Shown: positions 9,922-18,360, numbered from the stretch's first letter. The stretch: 64,000 nt of DNA from DATKRB01 sp963794215 (GCA_963794215.1 CAWCCQ010000004.1:562277-626276); one strand, 5' to 3'. Numbers and translations are program-made. The notes: a model not told the origin generated them from the sequence alone.

Positions 9922-9938
9922 TCACCCCGATTGGGTGA
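9922..9938 (+). promoter_or_regulatory. 17-bp inverted repeat TCACCC-N5-GGGTGA (copy A)
   Basis: Perfect half-sites with a 5-nt spacer. It lies about 240 bases upstream of the repeat-protein/RDD operon, further than the other copies are from their genes. A possible -10 (GATAGC, 9959-9964) follows at about the standard spacing. A second box, CCTAACGTCG (10013-10022), is identical over 10 bases to the -10 region of copy B at 11354. Confidence 0.6.
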
Positions 9939-10176
9939 GGAAATGAACTCACGTCCGCGATAGCTTCACGCGCTCATTCGTCACGTGGGGCGGACACACA
10001 TGACGCTCATGTCCTAACGTCGGGGAACTGATACTTCGTGCTCCGATTGTCCCCATTGGGCTAGGACGGCAGATGTGATTTGGAAGAGCACTCACCATGC
10101 TTGAGGGATCCGCACAGGGGCGCGCCGAGCACCGAGCTGGGCTGGACGCCACGCGGGGAAGCGATGACGGTCGGCT

Positions 10177-10686
10177 GTGAGTCGGAATCCTGTAACCGAG
10201 CATGTCGATCACTTGGCACAGTCGATCGCTGCGCGGGTAGTCAACTCAATCCTCGAAGCAGTTGACATCGGCGGGCTCCTTGAGCGTATCGACATCAATG
10301 CACTCGTCGAACGCATCGATGTTGACGCGGTCGTCGGGCGGATCGACATTGACGCGGTCGTCGGGCGGATCGACATTGACGCGGTGGTCGAACGGATCGA
10401 CCTAGACGCGGTCGTCGGGCGGATCGACATTGACGCCGTAATCGAACGTATCGATGTTGACGCGGTCGTCGGACACAGCGATGTTGGTTCGTTGATCGCC
10501 CGGTCGACCACCAGTGTGATGGTCGACGTGCTCGAAGTCGTGCGCGCTCAGGGAGTGGGCCTGGACGATTTCTTCAATCGTTGGGTGAACCGAATTCTCC
10601 GACGAAATCCCGAAGACGGCTCGCCTGGCCCCGCGCTGCTCCTGGTCGCCGGGGCACCGAGTCGCATAGACGAGCGCCAGCCCTAA
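10177..10686 (+). CDS. 9-residue-repeat protein (ERIDVDAVV repeats), coupled to RDD protein
   Basis: A 169-residue protein built on about eight near-identical 9-residue units of the form (V/E)(G/E)RID(I/V/L)DAV at roughly residues 29-110, flanked by an N-terminal helix and a basic C-terminal segment (FFNRWVNRILRRNP). Such repeats are known to me ahead of some mycobacterial RDD membrane domains; here the repeat part is a separate ORF whose TAA overlaps the ATG of the RDD gene (TAATG), implying translational coupling and partnership. The GTG at 10177 has a weak Shine-Dalgarno. A better one (GGGGAAG) serves an ATG at 10164 in another frame, so a frameshift near the start is possible. Function unknown; the regular amphipathic unit suggests a repetitive helical or solenoid scaffold. 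Confidence 0.65.
   Translation: MSRNPVTEHVDHLAQSIAARVVNSILEAVDIGGLLERIDINALVERIDVDAVVGRIDIDAVVGRIDIDAVVERIDLDAVVGRIDIDAVIERIDVDAVVGHSDVGSLIARSTTSVMVDVLEVVRAQGVGLDDFFNRWVNRILRRNPEDGSPGPALLLVAGAPSRIDERQP
10261..10503 (+). repeat. 27-bp tandem repeat array inside the repeat-protein gene
   Basis: In-frame tandem units of 27 bases, near identical between about 10321 and 10440 (core GACGCGGTCGTCGGGCGGAT) and more diverged at both edges. Outer units keep the protein pattern while drifting in DNA, so the array grew by slippage in its centre. Confidence 0.85.
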
Positions 10687-11294
10687 TGGGACAGGCACCG
10701 ATTGCAACCCTGAGCGAAGGTCGTCAAGGCAACTATGCCGGTGTGGTCACTCGGGGCGCTGCACTCGCCGTCGACCTTGCCGCGATTTGGGGCATCTATG
10801 CGCTCGGGGTCTACGCGGCGTCGTTAGCTTGGCAATTGATCACCGGAAAGGGCTTTTCGATCAACCACGACCAGGTGGCAGCGACGCTCGTTCTCGTCGC
10901 GTGGTCGTTGGTGTACTTCTCTTACCAGTGGACGGTCGGAGGCCGGACCCTCGGTATGGCTTTGTTCGGCTTGCGACTGGTGAAGAAGGACGGTCAGGCG
11001 GTGACTGGGCGTTGGGCGGTGCTCCGGGCTGTCGCCCTGCATGTGAGCCTCTCCTTCTTGCTCATTGGAGCACTGTGGATCCTGGTCCAGCGCCAGCGTC
11101 GGGCGTTGCACGACCTGATCGCCGGGACGGCTGTCGTCTATTCCTGGGACGCGCGTGCTGCCCGATTGCGCTGGCTCGCTGATCGACGGGCGGTGCCCTC
11201 GCTGGTGCCCCGCGTTCCGGGGCGTTCCGGGCTGCCACCGCCAGCATTAGGCATTGTCGAGAGCACCGACGGGGCAGTTACCACTACCCAATGA
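10686..11294 (+). CDS. RDD family membrane protein
   Basis: A 202-residue integral membrane protein with the RDD signature: Arg in VVTRGAALAVDLAAIW, Asp in the first helix, and Asp in RALHDLIAGTAVV. Helices lie near residues 18-40, 60-80 and 115-135, followed by a basic cytoplasmic tail. RDD proteins are poorly understood; some act in ion or compatible-solute exchange. The ATG at 10686 overlaps the stop of the upstream repeat protein, so the two form one operon probably driven from copy A of the inverted repeat. Confidence 0.85.
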   Translation: MGQAPIATLSEGRQGNYAGVVTRGAALAVDLAAIWGIYALGVYAASLAWQLITGKGFSINHDQVAATLVLVAWSLVYFSYQWTVGGRTLGMALFGLRLVKKDGQAVTGRWAVLRAVALHVSLSFLLIGALWILVQRQRRALHDLIAGTAVVYSWDARAARLRWLADRRAVPSLVPRVPGRSGLPPPALGIVESTDGAVTTTQ

Positions 11295-11316
11295 TCGCGG
11301 TGGGCAGGCCCCGATT

Positions 11317-11333
11317 TCACCCAGACCGGGTGA
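11317..11333 (+). promoter_or_regulatory. Inverted repeat TCACCC-N5-GGGTGA (copy B) with CTAACG -10
   Basis: Perfect repeat. The box CTAACG begins exactly 22 nt after it (11355-11360), giving a start site near 11367 with the repeat centred about -42. The gene at 11405 follows with a leader of about 38 nt. Confidence 0.75.
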
Positions 11334-11404
11334 CATTTCTACGCTCGATCGGCCCTAACGTCGAGGCCACACGGGGATGGCATTAGATCGATGAGGAGAC
11401 ACCC

Positions 11405-11830
11405 ATGGCGACACGGTACGAGGATCGCGGAATAGGTTGGCGCATTTTCGCCGGCATCATGCTCATGCTTGTGGGATTTTTCAATTTCATCGACGGGATC
11501 GTAGCTATCGTCAATCCCAAATACCTATACTTTTACTCCACTCCAAATGGTGATGGCACCGCAACGGTGCATCATCTGGTTTTCGGAAGCGTGAACGCTT
11601 GGGGTTGGGCTATTTTGATCCTCGGGATCATCCAGGTTCTCGCGGCGTTCGCTATCTTCGGTGGCTTCGGCTGGGCCGCGATCGTCGGTATTACGGTGGC
11701 CGTGTGTAACTCGATCGCTCAGATATTGTGGATCGGCGTCTACCCCTGGTGGTCGATCCTCGCAATCCTTATCGATATACTCGTCATTTATGGGCTGGCA
11801 GTATACGGATTTAGCCCCGCTTCCGAATGA
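11405..11830 (+). CDS. DUF7144-type four-helix membrane protein
   Basis: A 141-residue protein with four hydrophobic helices (about 12-36, 60-80, 84-104, 110-132) and the pattern GWRIFAGIMLMLVGFFNFIDGI, then FGSVNAWGW, seen in the DUF7144 family of actinobacterial membrane proteins. A strong GAGGAG Shine-Dalgarno precedes the ATG. Promoter copy B lies upstream and a strong hairpin follows the stop, so this is a single-gene unit. Function unknown; family members cluster with stress-response membrane proteins, which fits the setting. Confidence 0.85.
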   Translation: MATRYEDRGIGWRIFAGIMLMLVGFFNFIDGIVAIVNPKYLYFYSTPNGDGTATVHHLVFGSVNAWGWAILILGIIQVLAAFAIFGGFGWAAIVGITVAVCNSIAQILWIGVYPWWSILAILIDILVIYGLAVYGFSPASE

Positions 11831-11835
11831 CCATG

Positions 11836-11863
11836 GTCCCCCCGTACGCCGGTACGGGGGGAC
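11836..11863 (+). terminator. Hairpin after the DUF7144-type gene
   Basis: A perfect 12-bp stem (GTCCCCCCGTAC / GTACGGGGGGAC) with a 4-nt loop, starting 6 nt after the stop codon. There is no U tract, as is usual in this GC range. Confidence 0.85.
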
Positions 11864-12121
11864 GTCCCGTGATCAAGCGGAAAGACCACCCACCATACGG
11901 ACGATTCAAGCGGACTGAGGTCTAGCGACGAGGTGGGGCGGGCCCGAGGCTGGCCAGTGCCCGCCTCAGTGATTGACATCAGGGTCGCCCTCAGCAGTAC
12001 CTTGGCGGGCTGGAGGGGCGGTCGCCCTTCGAGCTCGTGCTAGCCGGTTGTCACCCCGAACGCGTGGCTCCCTGGTGAGAAGCTTTGGGAGCTCGTCCAT
12101 CGCCTTTCCGGCTGAAATTGT

Positions 12122-12138
12122 TCACCCCACTGGGGTGA
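12122..12138 (+). promoter_or_regulatory. Inverted repeat TCACCC-N5-GGGTGA (copy C)
   Basis: Perfect half-sites, 5-nt spacer, about 150 nt upstream of the gene at 12288. It lacks the CTA box seen at copies B and D; CATCAT (12161-12166) occupies nearly the same register. Confidence 0.65.
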
Positions 12139-12241
12139 CGCCAGTTCCTGATGAACCTTCCATCATGGATCTTCCCGCTGTCGCTCGAGCGTCCTTAAGA
12201 ACTCGAGCTTCATCGAGGAAGAGGAGTGCCTAGTCACCCGT

Positions 12242-12273
12242 AAGCGCACAAGCGCACAAGCGCACAAGTGCAT
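12242..12273. repeat. Short tandem repeat, 8-bp unit AAGCGCAC
   Basis: Three perfect copies and one diverged copy (AAGTGCAT) in the leader just upstream of the gene at 12288. It could cause length variation in the untranslated region. Confidence 0.6.
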
Positions 12274-12287
12274 CGGAGACGGAAGCC

Positions 12288-12704
12288 ATGTTGAGGAGAA
12301 AGCAAGGGCGTGCGGTTCTTAGAGCGCAAATCTCGGCGCTTCTCGAGGACTTGGGTCCGACGGCGCAAGCCGTCGCAAACAATCTAGAGGCTGTAGGCAT
12401 CACAGGTGTCCCTCACAGCGGTTCGGATTGCGCGGTAGCCCGCTATATCAACGCGGTCGTGGGGCCTGATAACCGGCTTCGCAAGGTCGCGGTAGGACGT
12501 TACGCGGTGACGGTCGTGGGTAAGCGCTGGTGCACGTTGGCGGTAGTGGCACCGATTCCGGAGCAACTCCGTCACTTCATTGTCCGCTTTGACCGCCACG
12601 AATACCCCCAACTCATCGTGCCTCAACGGAACCCATCTGAGTACTCGAATACCTCTGAGTCCCGCTCGGGGCCAGCCGACTATGGGGTCAACGATTGGGA
12701 CTGA
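12288..12704 (+). CDS. Hypothetical protein, 138 residues
   Basis: Soluble protein with no domain I recognise. The first half is predicted helical (LRAQISALLEDLGPTAQAVANNLEAVG); the second contains a beta-rich stretch (AVGRYAVTVVGKRWCTLAVVAP). The ATG has a good GGAGACGGAAG upstream. The clean start, plausible composition and promoter copy C make it a credible gene, probably part of the same regulon as its neighbours. Confidence 0.6.
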   Translation: MLRRKQGRAVLRAQISALLEDLGPTAQAVANNLEAVGITGVPHSGSDCAVARYINAVVGPDNRLRKVAVGRYAVTVVGKRWCTLAVVAPIPEQLRHFIVRFDRHEYPQLIVPQRNPSEYSNTSESRSGPADYGVNDWD

Positions 12705-12705
12705 C

Positions 12706-12958
12706 ATGACTGAGCTTGCGGACAGGTCAGTCGCGAACGCTGAGTATGTTGGAGCTCGGATGGGGATGGGCCGAGCGTCCAGGGCGTACGCTCAGTCAGG
12801 TGATCCAATTGCAATTGGGGCTTACGTCGGTGGTAACGACAAGTTTGACGTTGCGTCGCCGGTTTGCACAGTCATATGCCGTTCAGAATGCGAAGGATTA
12901 CGCGATGCTCTCCGCGGCAGTCAAGGAGGGTCGGATCGACGTTCGGGTCGGGGTGTAA
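12706..12958 (+). pseudogene. C-terminal remnant of a DUF2252 protein
   Basis: The frame from 12706 encodes a segment close to the C-terminus of DUF2252 proteins (ASRAYAQSGDPIAIGAYVGG), and a second frame continues with FAQSYAVQNAKDYAMLSAAV and ends KEGRIDVRVGV at 12958. Together they match only the last 70 or so residues of a family normally 400 or more long. A frameshift near 12850 separates the halves, and the front of the gene is missing. DUF2252 function is unknown. Confidence 0.6.
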
Positions 12959-13111
12959 TGTCGGAGGACAGGTCCCACTGTTCGACCAGGGGGCTCTATG
13001 CCTAGAGGGTGAGCTTTTGGGCTGGGTGATTGAGCTTGTCAACCGATCTCCAGCGAGAGCGCGAGAAGTGTCGGGGTAACGGAAGAAAGACAGCGAAGAA
13101 AGTCGGATACC

Positions 13112-13366
13112 ATGACCAAATCGGCCTCGTTGGCCAAGACGATCGGAGCGGAGGCCGCGGTCGGATCGCTGGGCCCACTCGTCCTAATGGTCATCCTGGT
13201 GCAGAGGTATTCTCGAAAAAGAGCTCTTCGATTGCTGCGTCGAGTTGCCCTCCGCATCGACGATGCAGTAGTCGCAGTGGCGGGGGAACTCGACGAGATA
13301 CGCCGCCCTATATCTTGGGACGAGGTGCTCGTGTGGGTCATGGAGCTCCTGGCAACCGACGACTGA
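13112..13366 (+). CDS. Small single-helix membrane protein, hypothetical
   Basis: An 84-residue protein with one hydrophobic segment (residues 15-31, AAVGSLGPLVLMVILVQ), a basic stretch right after it (RYSRKRALRLLRR) and an acidic amphipathic C-terminal half. The positive-inside rule puts the tail in the cytoplasm. The Shine-Dalgarno is weak. It sits between the DUF2252 remnant and the K+ channel gene. No family recognised. Confidence 0.5.
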   Translation: MTKSASLAKTIGAEAAVGSLGPLVLMVILVQRYSRKRALRLLRRVALRIDDAVVAVAGELDEIRRPISWDEVLVWVMELLATDD

Positions 13367-13409
13367 TGTGCTGAGGCTCATCGTGGGGGATGGGCCACGT
13401 CGGGGTGCA

Positions 13410-13426
13410 TCCCCCGCGTTGGGTGA
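13410..13426 (+). promoter_or_regulatory. Inverted repeat copy D (TCCCCC-N5-GGGTGA) with CTAAGG -10
   Basis: Eleven of twelve half-site bases match. CTAAGG begins 22 nt after the repeat (13448-13453), the same register as copy B. The predicted start site near 13460 supports the downstream start codon (13499) of the channel gene. Confidence 0.7.
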
Positions 13427-13498
13427 GGCTGAGGTGTCGGTCGCTCTCTAAGGTGCCGAACTGTGACGAATGTCCCGCCTCACAGTGAGGTCATTCCG

Positions 13499-14035
13499 AT
13501 GCGGAGCCTCACCCCAGCGCAACGCCGCCGGGTCCTTGCCCGAGCCCTGGCTCGCGCCCTATTGACCGCTGCTGTCCTGGTTGTCCTGTATTACGCATTG
13601 CCGCTGACTGTGATCGGTACTGCATCGACCGCGACATTGCTCGCGGCGGGCTTGGTTTGCGTCATCTTGGTGATCGCGTACGAGATACGAACCATCATCC
13701 GCTCCAACTATCCGGCAATTCGGGCAATAGAGGCGCTCACAATGATCACGCCTCTATTTCTGCTCCTGTTTTCCGTCTGCTATTTCTTGATGGAAAACGC
13801 CGCGCCGGCGAGCTTTACCGTTCACCTGACAAGAACGGAAGCTCTCTATTTCACGATCACTACGTTCTCCACGGTCGGCTACGGCGATATCGTCCCAATG
13901 ACCGACTCTGCGCGGGTAGTTGTGATGATTCAAATTGTCTCGGACCTGGTCCTTTTGGGCGTTGTTGTCAGGGTGTTCCTCAGTGCGATCCAGATGGGGC
14001 AGAGCCACCAGGTCGAGCGTCATAGTGGGGAATGA
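13499..14035 (+). CDS. Two-pore-helix-type potassium channel protein (Ion_trans_2)
   Basis: A 178-residue channel subunit. Two N-terminal helices (about residues 20-60) precede the pore module: an outer helix (ITPLFLLLFSVCYFLM), the selectivity filter TFSTVGYGDIVP, and an inner helix (VVVMIQIVSDLVLLGVVVRV). The TVGYGD filter is diagnostic for K+ selectivity. There is no cytosolic RCK domain, so gating control is not evident. I start at the ATG at 13499, which has GTGAGG upstream; the GTG at 13463 would lie almost on the predicted transcription start. Promoter copy D precedes it. Confidence 0.88.
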   Translation: MRSLTPAQRRRVLARALARALLTAAVLVVLYYALPLTVIGTASTATLLAAGLVCVILVIAYEIRTIIRSNYPAIRAIEALTMITPLFLLLFSVCYFLMENAAPASFTVHLTRTEALYFTITTFSTVGYGDIVPMTDSARVVVMIQIVSDLVLLGVVVRVFLSAIQMGQSHQVERHSGE

Positions 14036-14339
14036 GCGCGCCGACTCGTGACCGACTTGCTGCTCGCGCCAGCCGTCCAGCGGGCCACCCCCGATCGCCG
14101 CCATCGAACCCCGACAGGCGGCCGCCCCATGACTCTCGTGAGGGTCAAATATGACGGTTTGATGACCGAGATTCCGAGAACTCGGGGTGCCTATACTCGG
14201 GTGGACAGGGGAGGGATCAAGTACCGGCTGGGGTCGTTGCGGCGGACTGACGGATCCCGAAGCGTTTGTTTGACAGTCGAGATTGGTCGTCGCTCCAGGC
14301 CTCGGTGACGTCCTGACTTCGCGACACGGGAGGTGGAGC
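14036..14339 (+). promoter_or_regulatory. Leader/promoter region of LAL regulator 1
   Basis: No gene seen. It holds a good -10 match TATACT (14192-14197) with the small palindrome CCGAG-AA-CTCGG (14174-14185) just upstream. No copy of the TCACCC repeat is present, in contrast to LAL regulator 2. Confidence 0.35.
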
Positions 14340-17003
14340 ATGTCGGTGCCTCTGACCTTGAGCCGGAGCGAAGGCGGAGTGCGTCTGTTTTCCGATAGGC
14401 CACCCCGGCCGAGCGGCTGGATCCCACGGCCCCGACTGGAGCAGGCGTTGACAGTTGCCAGCCACAGTCGACTGACCGCGGTCATCGGTCCACCGGGGTC
14501 GGGCAAAACAGGGCTGTTATCGAGTTGGGCCGAAATCGGGAGCACCCCTATGGTGGCGTGGTCCGAGTTGACCCAACTCGACAACGACCCCGCTTGCTTC
14601 ATACGGCACTTGGAGGTTGCCGGGCGCTTGGCCGATCCTTGGCTCGGGAGCGTCCTCTCCCAAATTCTCGGGGAACGTGACTGTCGAAGCGGTCATTGTG
14701 GGTCGTTTGCCAATGTCCCAGGCGGGCCGTATGTGCTGGCATTGGATGACGTCGAGGTCATCACTACTCACGAAGTACTTGATTCGATCGAACACCTCGT
14801 CCGTTGTCTCCCTGCGGAGATTCACGTTGTCATGGCCGGCCGGTGGCTTCCGAACCTTCCGTTGGCCCATCTCCGGAGCTCTGGGCAGTATCAGGAAATT
14901 GATGAAGAAGCCTTACAATTCAACGTCGACGAGGCCGAAGCACTCTTCCTGGCCGCGAGAAACCGCCCGCTCCCTCGCGAAGAGGTGCGGGCTTTGATTG
15001 AGCGGACCGAAGGCTGGGCGGCGGGCCTTCGTCTAGCCTCGCTCATGCTCGTTGGCCTGGACGAGGACGCATTGCTGAGCCCACACCTCACAGGCGAGGT
15101 GGAGCTCGTCGCCGAGTACTTCACTCGGGAGGTCATTGCGAATCTGCCGGGTCCCTTTCGCGAGTTCCTCGTCCAGACGTCGGTACTGGACGAGCTGACC
15201 CCGGACGCGTGTAGGGCTGTCACGGGTCGACTCGATGCCGTGGAGATCCTCGAGGAACTGGCTCGACGACACCTCTTCATCGTTCCGCTGGACGTCCAGA
15301 AGCGAACCTATCGGTATCAGAGGCTGTTTCTGGAGTTCCTTCGGGGCATTGTGTGGCGCAAGGCGCCCTTGATCGGGCGGGCAGCGCACGCAAGGGCTGC
15401 ATCGTGGTTCATCAGTCAAGGAGATCATGGATCCGCGGTGCGCAATCTGGTGGACGCGGGGCAGTACGAAGCAGCATTCGCCCTCGGAGTGAAGAGCATC
15501 ATCGGCCGTCTGGACGAGAGGGCGCCTTTCGATAAGCAAGAGTCCGTTGTTTCAATGGTCCCCGACGACTATCTCGAGGCGGATCCGTTCCGCCTGTGTG
15601 TGCTCGCGACGGAGCTTCTTTGGGACGTTCGACTGTTCGAGGCCGCGAGATGCATTCGTGCCATCGAACGGACGAGCCGCTTCCATCCGCAGCACGAGCT
15701 GCTCCTGGGACAAGCCGAGCTCCTTTGGACCATCCGTGATGGGTTGTTGTCCGATCCCGACGGGGTACTCCTCCACTATGGGCTGGCTGCGGAGCGGTTC
15801 ACCTTCGAACGTGCCTCCGTTCTCCATGGGGCCCAGACATACCCCCAATGGCTAGGCGCCATGGACGCCGCGCTCGTTGCCAATGTGCGTCCGTTCGCGG
15901 TGGACGCTCAGCTCTGGCGTGGCGACACGCAAGCCGCCATTGCAGTGCTTCGAGATCAAATGCCGGCCGAAACGCTTTCCGATCACCCCTCCTATCAGGC
16001 GGTTCTGGCGAGGAGCGCGCTAGAACAGGGGCGCCTCGGAGAGGCCATGGGCCTAGCGGATGCGGTCCAACACGGGGCGGACAAGAGCCGAGTTGGATCG
16101 ATCTGGGTACTGAACAGCCTCATCACGCAGGCAACAGTCTTCTATGAGCGCGACGATCTGACCTCGGCTACCGATCGGCTAGGACGAGCCCAAGAAGTCT
16201 GTGCTCGCTGGAGCCTCGGACACTGGCGGACGGCGGTAGGATCCAAGTCGGCCTTTACGATGCTCGCGCTAGGGCAAGCAACGGAGGCTCTCGATTACGT
16301 CCGCGACCTCCGGGAGGCGGAATTCGATCGCTTCCTGCCGGAGCGCACCGGTCGGGAACTGGACGAGGTCGAGATCAGGTGTCGACTCACGCTCGGTGAT
16401 CTGGAGGGCTCCGTCCGGATCCTCAAGGCATGCGACCCTAAGTGCCGGAGCGTAGAGGTGGTCTCGCGGATTGATCTGGCCGCGGGCCGCCCCGATCGTG
16501 TGGTTGGGAGGCTGATGGTCTCCCTTGAAGGGCCTGCCTCGCCTCGTAGCGAGATGGAACAGCTTGTGCTGCTCGCACGGGCGTATCTTCAACTCGGTGA
16601 CGAGCGCCGCGGTGAAAGCGCTCTCTCCCGCGCCATTGAAAAGGGCCGGCCAGAGCAGTTTACCCGGGTCATCCTTGATGACGTCTCGGAGCTCACCGGA
16701 ATGCTGCACGTGATCGCAGGACGGGATCCTGACGTCTACCTCGAAGGACTGCGATCTCGGGCTCGATCGGTGGACGGCCGGTTATGGCTGTCAAACCTGG
16801 ACGTCGTCCTCGAACCGCTGACCCATCGCGAGCGCGAGCTGCTCAGCTACTTCCCGAGCCATCTCTCCCAGCATGAGATCGCCCAAATGATGTACGTCTC
16901 GCTCAATACGGTCAAGACGCACGCCAAGGCCGTCTACCGGAAGCTCGGAGTAGCCTCACGTTCGCAAGCCGTGAAGGTCGCTCATTCTCATGGCTTGATC
17001 TGA
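14340..17003 (+). CDS. LAL-type (MalT-like) LuxR-family ATP-dependent transcriptional regulator 1
   Basis: An 887-residue STAND-type regulator. An N-terminal P-loop NTPase has Walker A GPPGSGKT (about residue 50) and Walker B YVLALDDVEVI (about 135). A long helical repeat region of TPR/MalT type follows, and a C-terminal LuxR HTH (LTHRERELLSYFPSHLSQHEIAQMM...SLNTVKTHAKAVYRKLGV). It is expected to bind ATP and an inducer, oligomerise, and activate promoters from near -42. The ATG at 14340 has an excellent GGGAGGTGGAG; an upstream GTG (14283) is less likely. It pairs with a diverged paralogue at 20211-22868 of nearly identical length. The frame is intact over 2.7 kb. Confidence 0.92.
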   Translation: MSVPLTLSRSEGGVRLFSDRPPRPSGWIPRPRLEQALTVASHSRLTAVIGPPGSGKTGLLSSWAEIGSTPMVAWSELTQLDNDPACFIRHLEVAGRLADPWLGSVLSQILGERDCRSGHCGSFANVPGGPYVLALDDVEVITTHEVLDSIEHLVRCLPAEIHVVMAGRWLPNLPLAHLRSSGQYQEIDEEALQFNVDEAEALFLAARNRPLPREEVRALIERTEGWAAGLRLASLMLVGLDEDALLSPHLTGEVELVAEYFTREVIANLPGPFREFLVQTSVLDELTPDACRAVTGRLDAVEILEELARRHLFIVPLDVQKRTYRYQRLFLEFLRGIVWRKAPLIGRAAHARAASWFISQGDHGSAVRNLVDAGQYEAAFALGVKSIIGRLDERAPFDKQESVVSMVPDDYLEADPFRLCVLATELLWDVRLFEAARCIRAIERTSRFHPQHELLLGQAELLWTIRDGLLSDPDGVLLHYGLAAERFTFERASVLHGAQTYPQWLGAMDAALVANVRPFAVDAQLWRGDTQAAIAVLRDQMPAETLSDHPSYQAVLARSALEQGRLGEAMGLADAVQHGADKSRVGSIWVLNSLITQATVFYERDDLTSATDRLGRAQEVCARWSLGHWRTAVGSKSAFTMLALGQATEALDYVRDLREAEFDRFLPERTGRELDEVEIRCRLTLGDLEGSVRILKACDPKCRSVEVVSRIDLAAGRPDRVVGRLMVSLEGPASPRSEMEQLVLLARAYLQLGDERRGESALSRAIEKGRPEQFTRVILDDVSELTGMLHVIAGRDPDVYLEGLRSRARSVDGRLWLSNLDVVLEPLTHRERELLSYFPSHLSQHEIAQMMYVSLNTVKTHAKAVYRKLGVASRSQAVKVAHSHGLI

Positions 17004-17277
17004 CAGATGCGCGAATCACCCTAGGCGTATGAGTCCCCATCGGCGCCACACTGCCAGACTCTGTCAGACCGTTATCGAGCGGAGCAGGACATCGTGGACA
17101 CTGGCAAGCCGCCGGAGATTCCGGAGTGACCGATAAGAGCGTCTTGGAGCCTGGGCGACCACTCGGGGTGCCGCTGATGCGGTGTGCCCGAACCGTCCCT
17201 GGTTGGGGACGCTCCCGTCGCCCGCCATGCGCGCCGGCAAATGGGGCATCGTGCCTGGTCATCTGCAGGGTCGGGTC

Positions 17278-17541
17278 ATGACGCATCCAACGACGTCGGA
17301 CCGGGAGCTAACTCAGCGCGAGTTGGACGTCCTCTCACTGCTCCCCACGCGTCTTTCGACCGTCGATATTGCGGCGAGCCTGCGCATCTCTCCGAATACC
17401 GTGAAGTCGCACCTCAAGCACATTTACCACAAACTTGACGCACGAACTCGCAACGAGGCGATCGCCCACGCCGCCATGCGTCAACTGCTTCCTTTGAGTT
17501 CGGTCGTGGGGACTCCGGATTGGATTCACCAACAAGCCTAG
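17278..17541 (+). CDS. Short LuxR-type helix-turn-helix protein
   Basis: About 87 residues comprising little more than a GerE/LuxR HTH: TQRELDVLSLLPTRLSTVDIAASL, then ISPNTVKSHLKHIYHKLDARTRNEAIAHA. It resembles the C-terminal domains of the two LAL proteins and could be a detached domain acting as co-activator or competitor at the same sites. The start at 17278 gives a minimal protein; an in-frame start at 17182 adds a sequence without features. An imperfect copy of the inverted repeat (TCACCC-N5-GTATGA, 17016-17032) lies upstream. Confidence 0.75.
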   Translation: MTHPTTSDRELTQRELDVLSLLPTRLSTVDIAASLRISPNTVKSHLKHIYHKLDARTRNEAIAHAAMRQLLPLSSVVGTPDWIHQQA

Positions 17542-17794
17542 ACACTGGCCCTTGGAGGTCTGGCGTACACCTGGGCAACAAACGCGCGTATGCCGCGTCG
17601 GAAATTGGGGCTCTCCCGACCCGCACGCGAGGAGCTTCATCGCAGGGTGGCAGTGCGCGGTTCGAAATCACCGGAATTCGAAGGCACTAGCCGGTTGAGT
17701 TGGCAACGTGCCGCCTTGACCAGGGGCTAGTCAATCTGGGTCGGCGGCTTGGCGGCCAGCCGCGGGGACGTCGCAACCGGGGGAGTGGCCTTTT

Positions 17795-17811
17795 TCACCC
17801 TTGATGGGTGA
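17795..17811 (+). promoter_or_regulatory. Inverted repeat TCACCC-N5-GGGTGA (copy E)
   Basis: Perfect half-sites, 92 nt upstream of the SHOCT gene start. GATCAT (17834-17839) sits one base off the standard -10 register. Confidence 0.7.
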
Positions 17812-17902
17812 TGGCGGGTCAGCCAACCGGGGTGATCATGAGTGTCTCAAGATGCAAGAGGCTCTGTATGAGCCGCCGGTGGCCGACCGAAAGGGACGAT
17901 CA

Positions 17903-18304
17903 ATGATCGCCAGTTCATATCCATTGCTAGACGCCTTCTGGACAATGCTGTGGTTTTTCTCGTTTTTCATATGGATTTGGCTATTGATCATGGTTTTTGG
18001 CGATGTCTTCCGTAGCCACGACCTCTCAGGCTTTAGCAAGGCTCTTTGGCTTCTATTTATTGTCATCATTCCTTTCTTTGGTGTCCTCATCTACCTGATC
18101 GCCCGTGGCGGCAAGATGCACGAGCGCCAAGCGCAACAAGCGCAAGCTCAAGAAGCGGCGTTTCGAGACTATGTACAGGAAGCCGCCTCAAGTGGCGGCA
18201 CAGGAACCTCCGATGAGCTCGCCAAGCTCGCGAAACTTCGCGATCAAGGTGTTATCACTGAGGCCGAATTCCAGCAGCAGAAGGGAAAGATCCTCGCGGC
18301 CTGA
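17903..18304 (+). CDS. SHOCT-domain membrane protein with PLDc_N-like helices
   Basis: A 133-residue protein with two membrane helices (about residues 11-30 and 46-66; the second contains IVIIPFFGVLIYLIARGGKM, like the phospholipase D N-terminal hairpin), a Gln/Ala-rich linker and a C-terminal SHOCT motif (DELAKLAKLRDQGVITEAEFQQQKGKIL). SHOCT is a short C-terminal helical module often linked to oligomerisation. AAGGGA serves the ATG at 17903. Promoter copy E lies upstream and a strong hairpin downstream. Confidence 0.88.
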   Translation: MIASSYPLLDAFWTMLWFFSFFIWIWLLIMVFGDVFRSHDLSGFSKALWLLFIVIIPFFGVLIYLIARGGKMHERQAQQAQAQEAAFRDYVQEAASSGGTGTSDELAKLAKLRDQGVITEAEFQQQKGKILAA

Positions 18305-18360
18305 GCCAGAAGCAGTTGAGCGGTGCGCCGTGACGGTGGTCGTTGCGGAGGCATTGGTGT

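Noticed and set aside
10321..10440. Tandem 27-bp repeats as a possible CRISPR array
   Set aside because: The units are contiguous with no spacers, in phase with an ORF and differ mostly at silent or conservative positions; a coding repeat.
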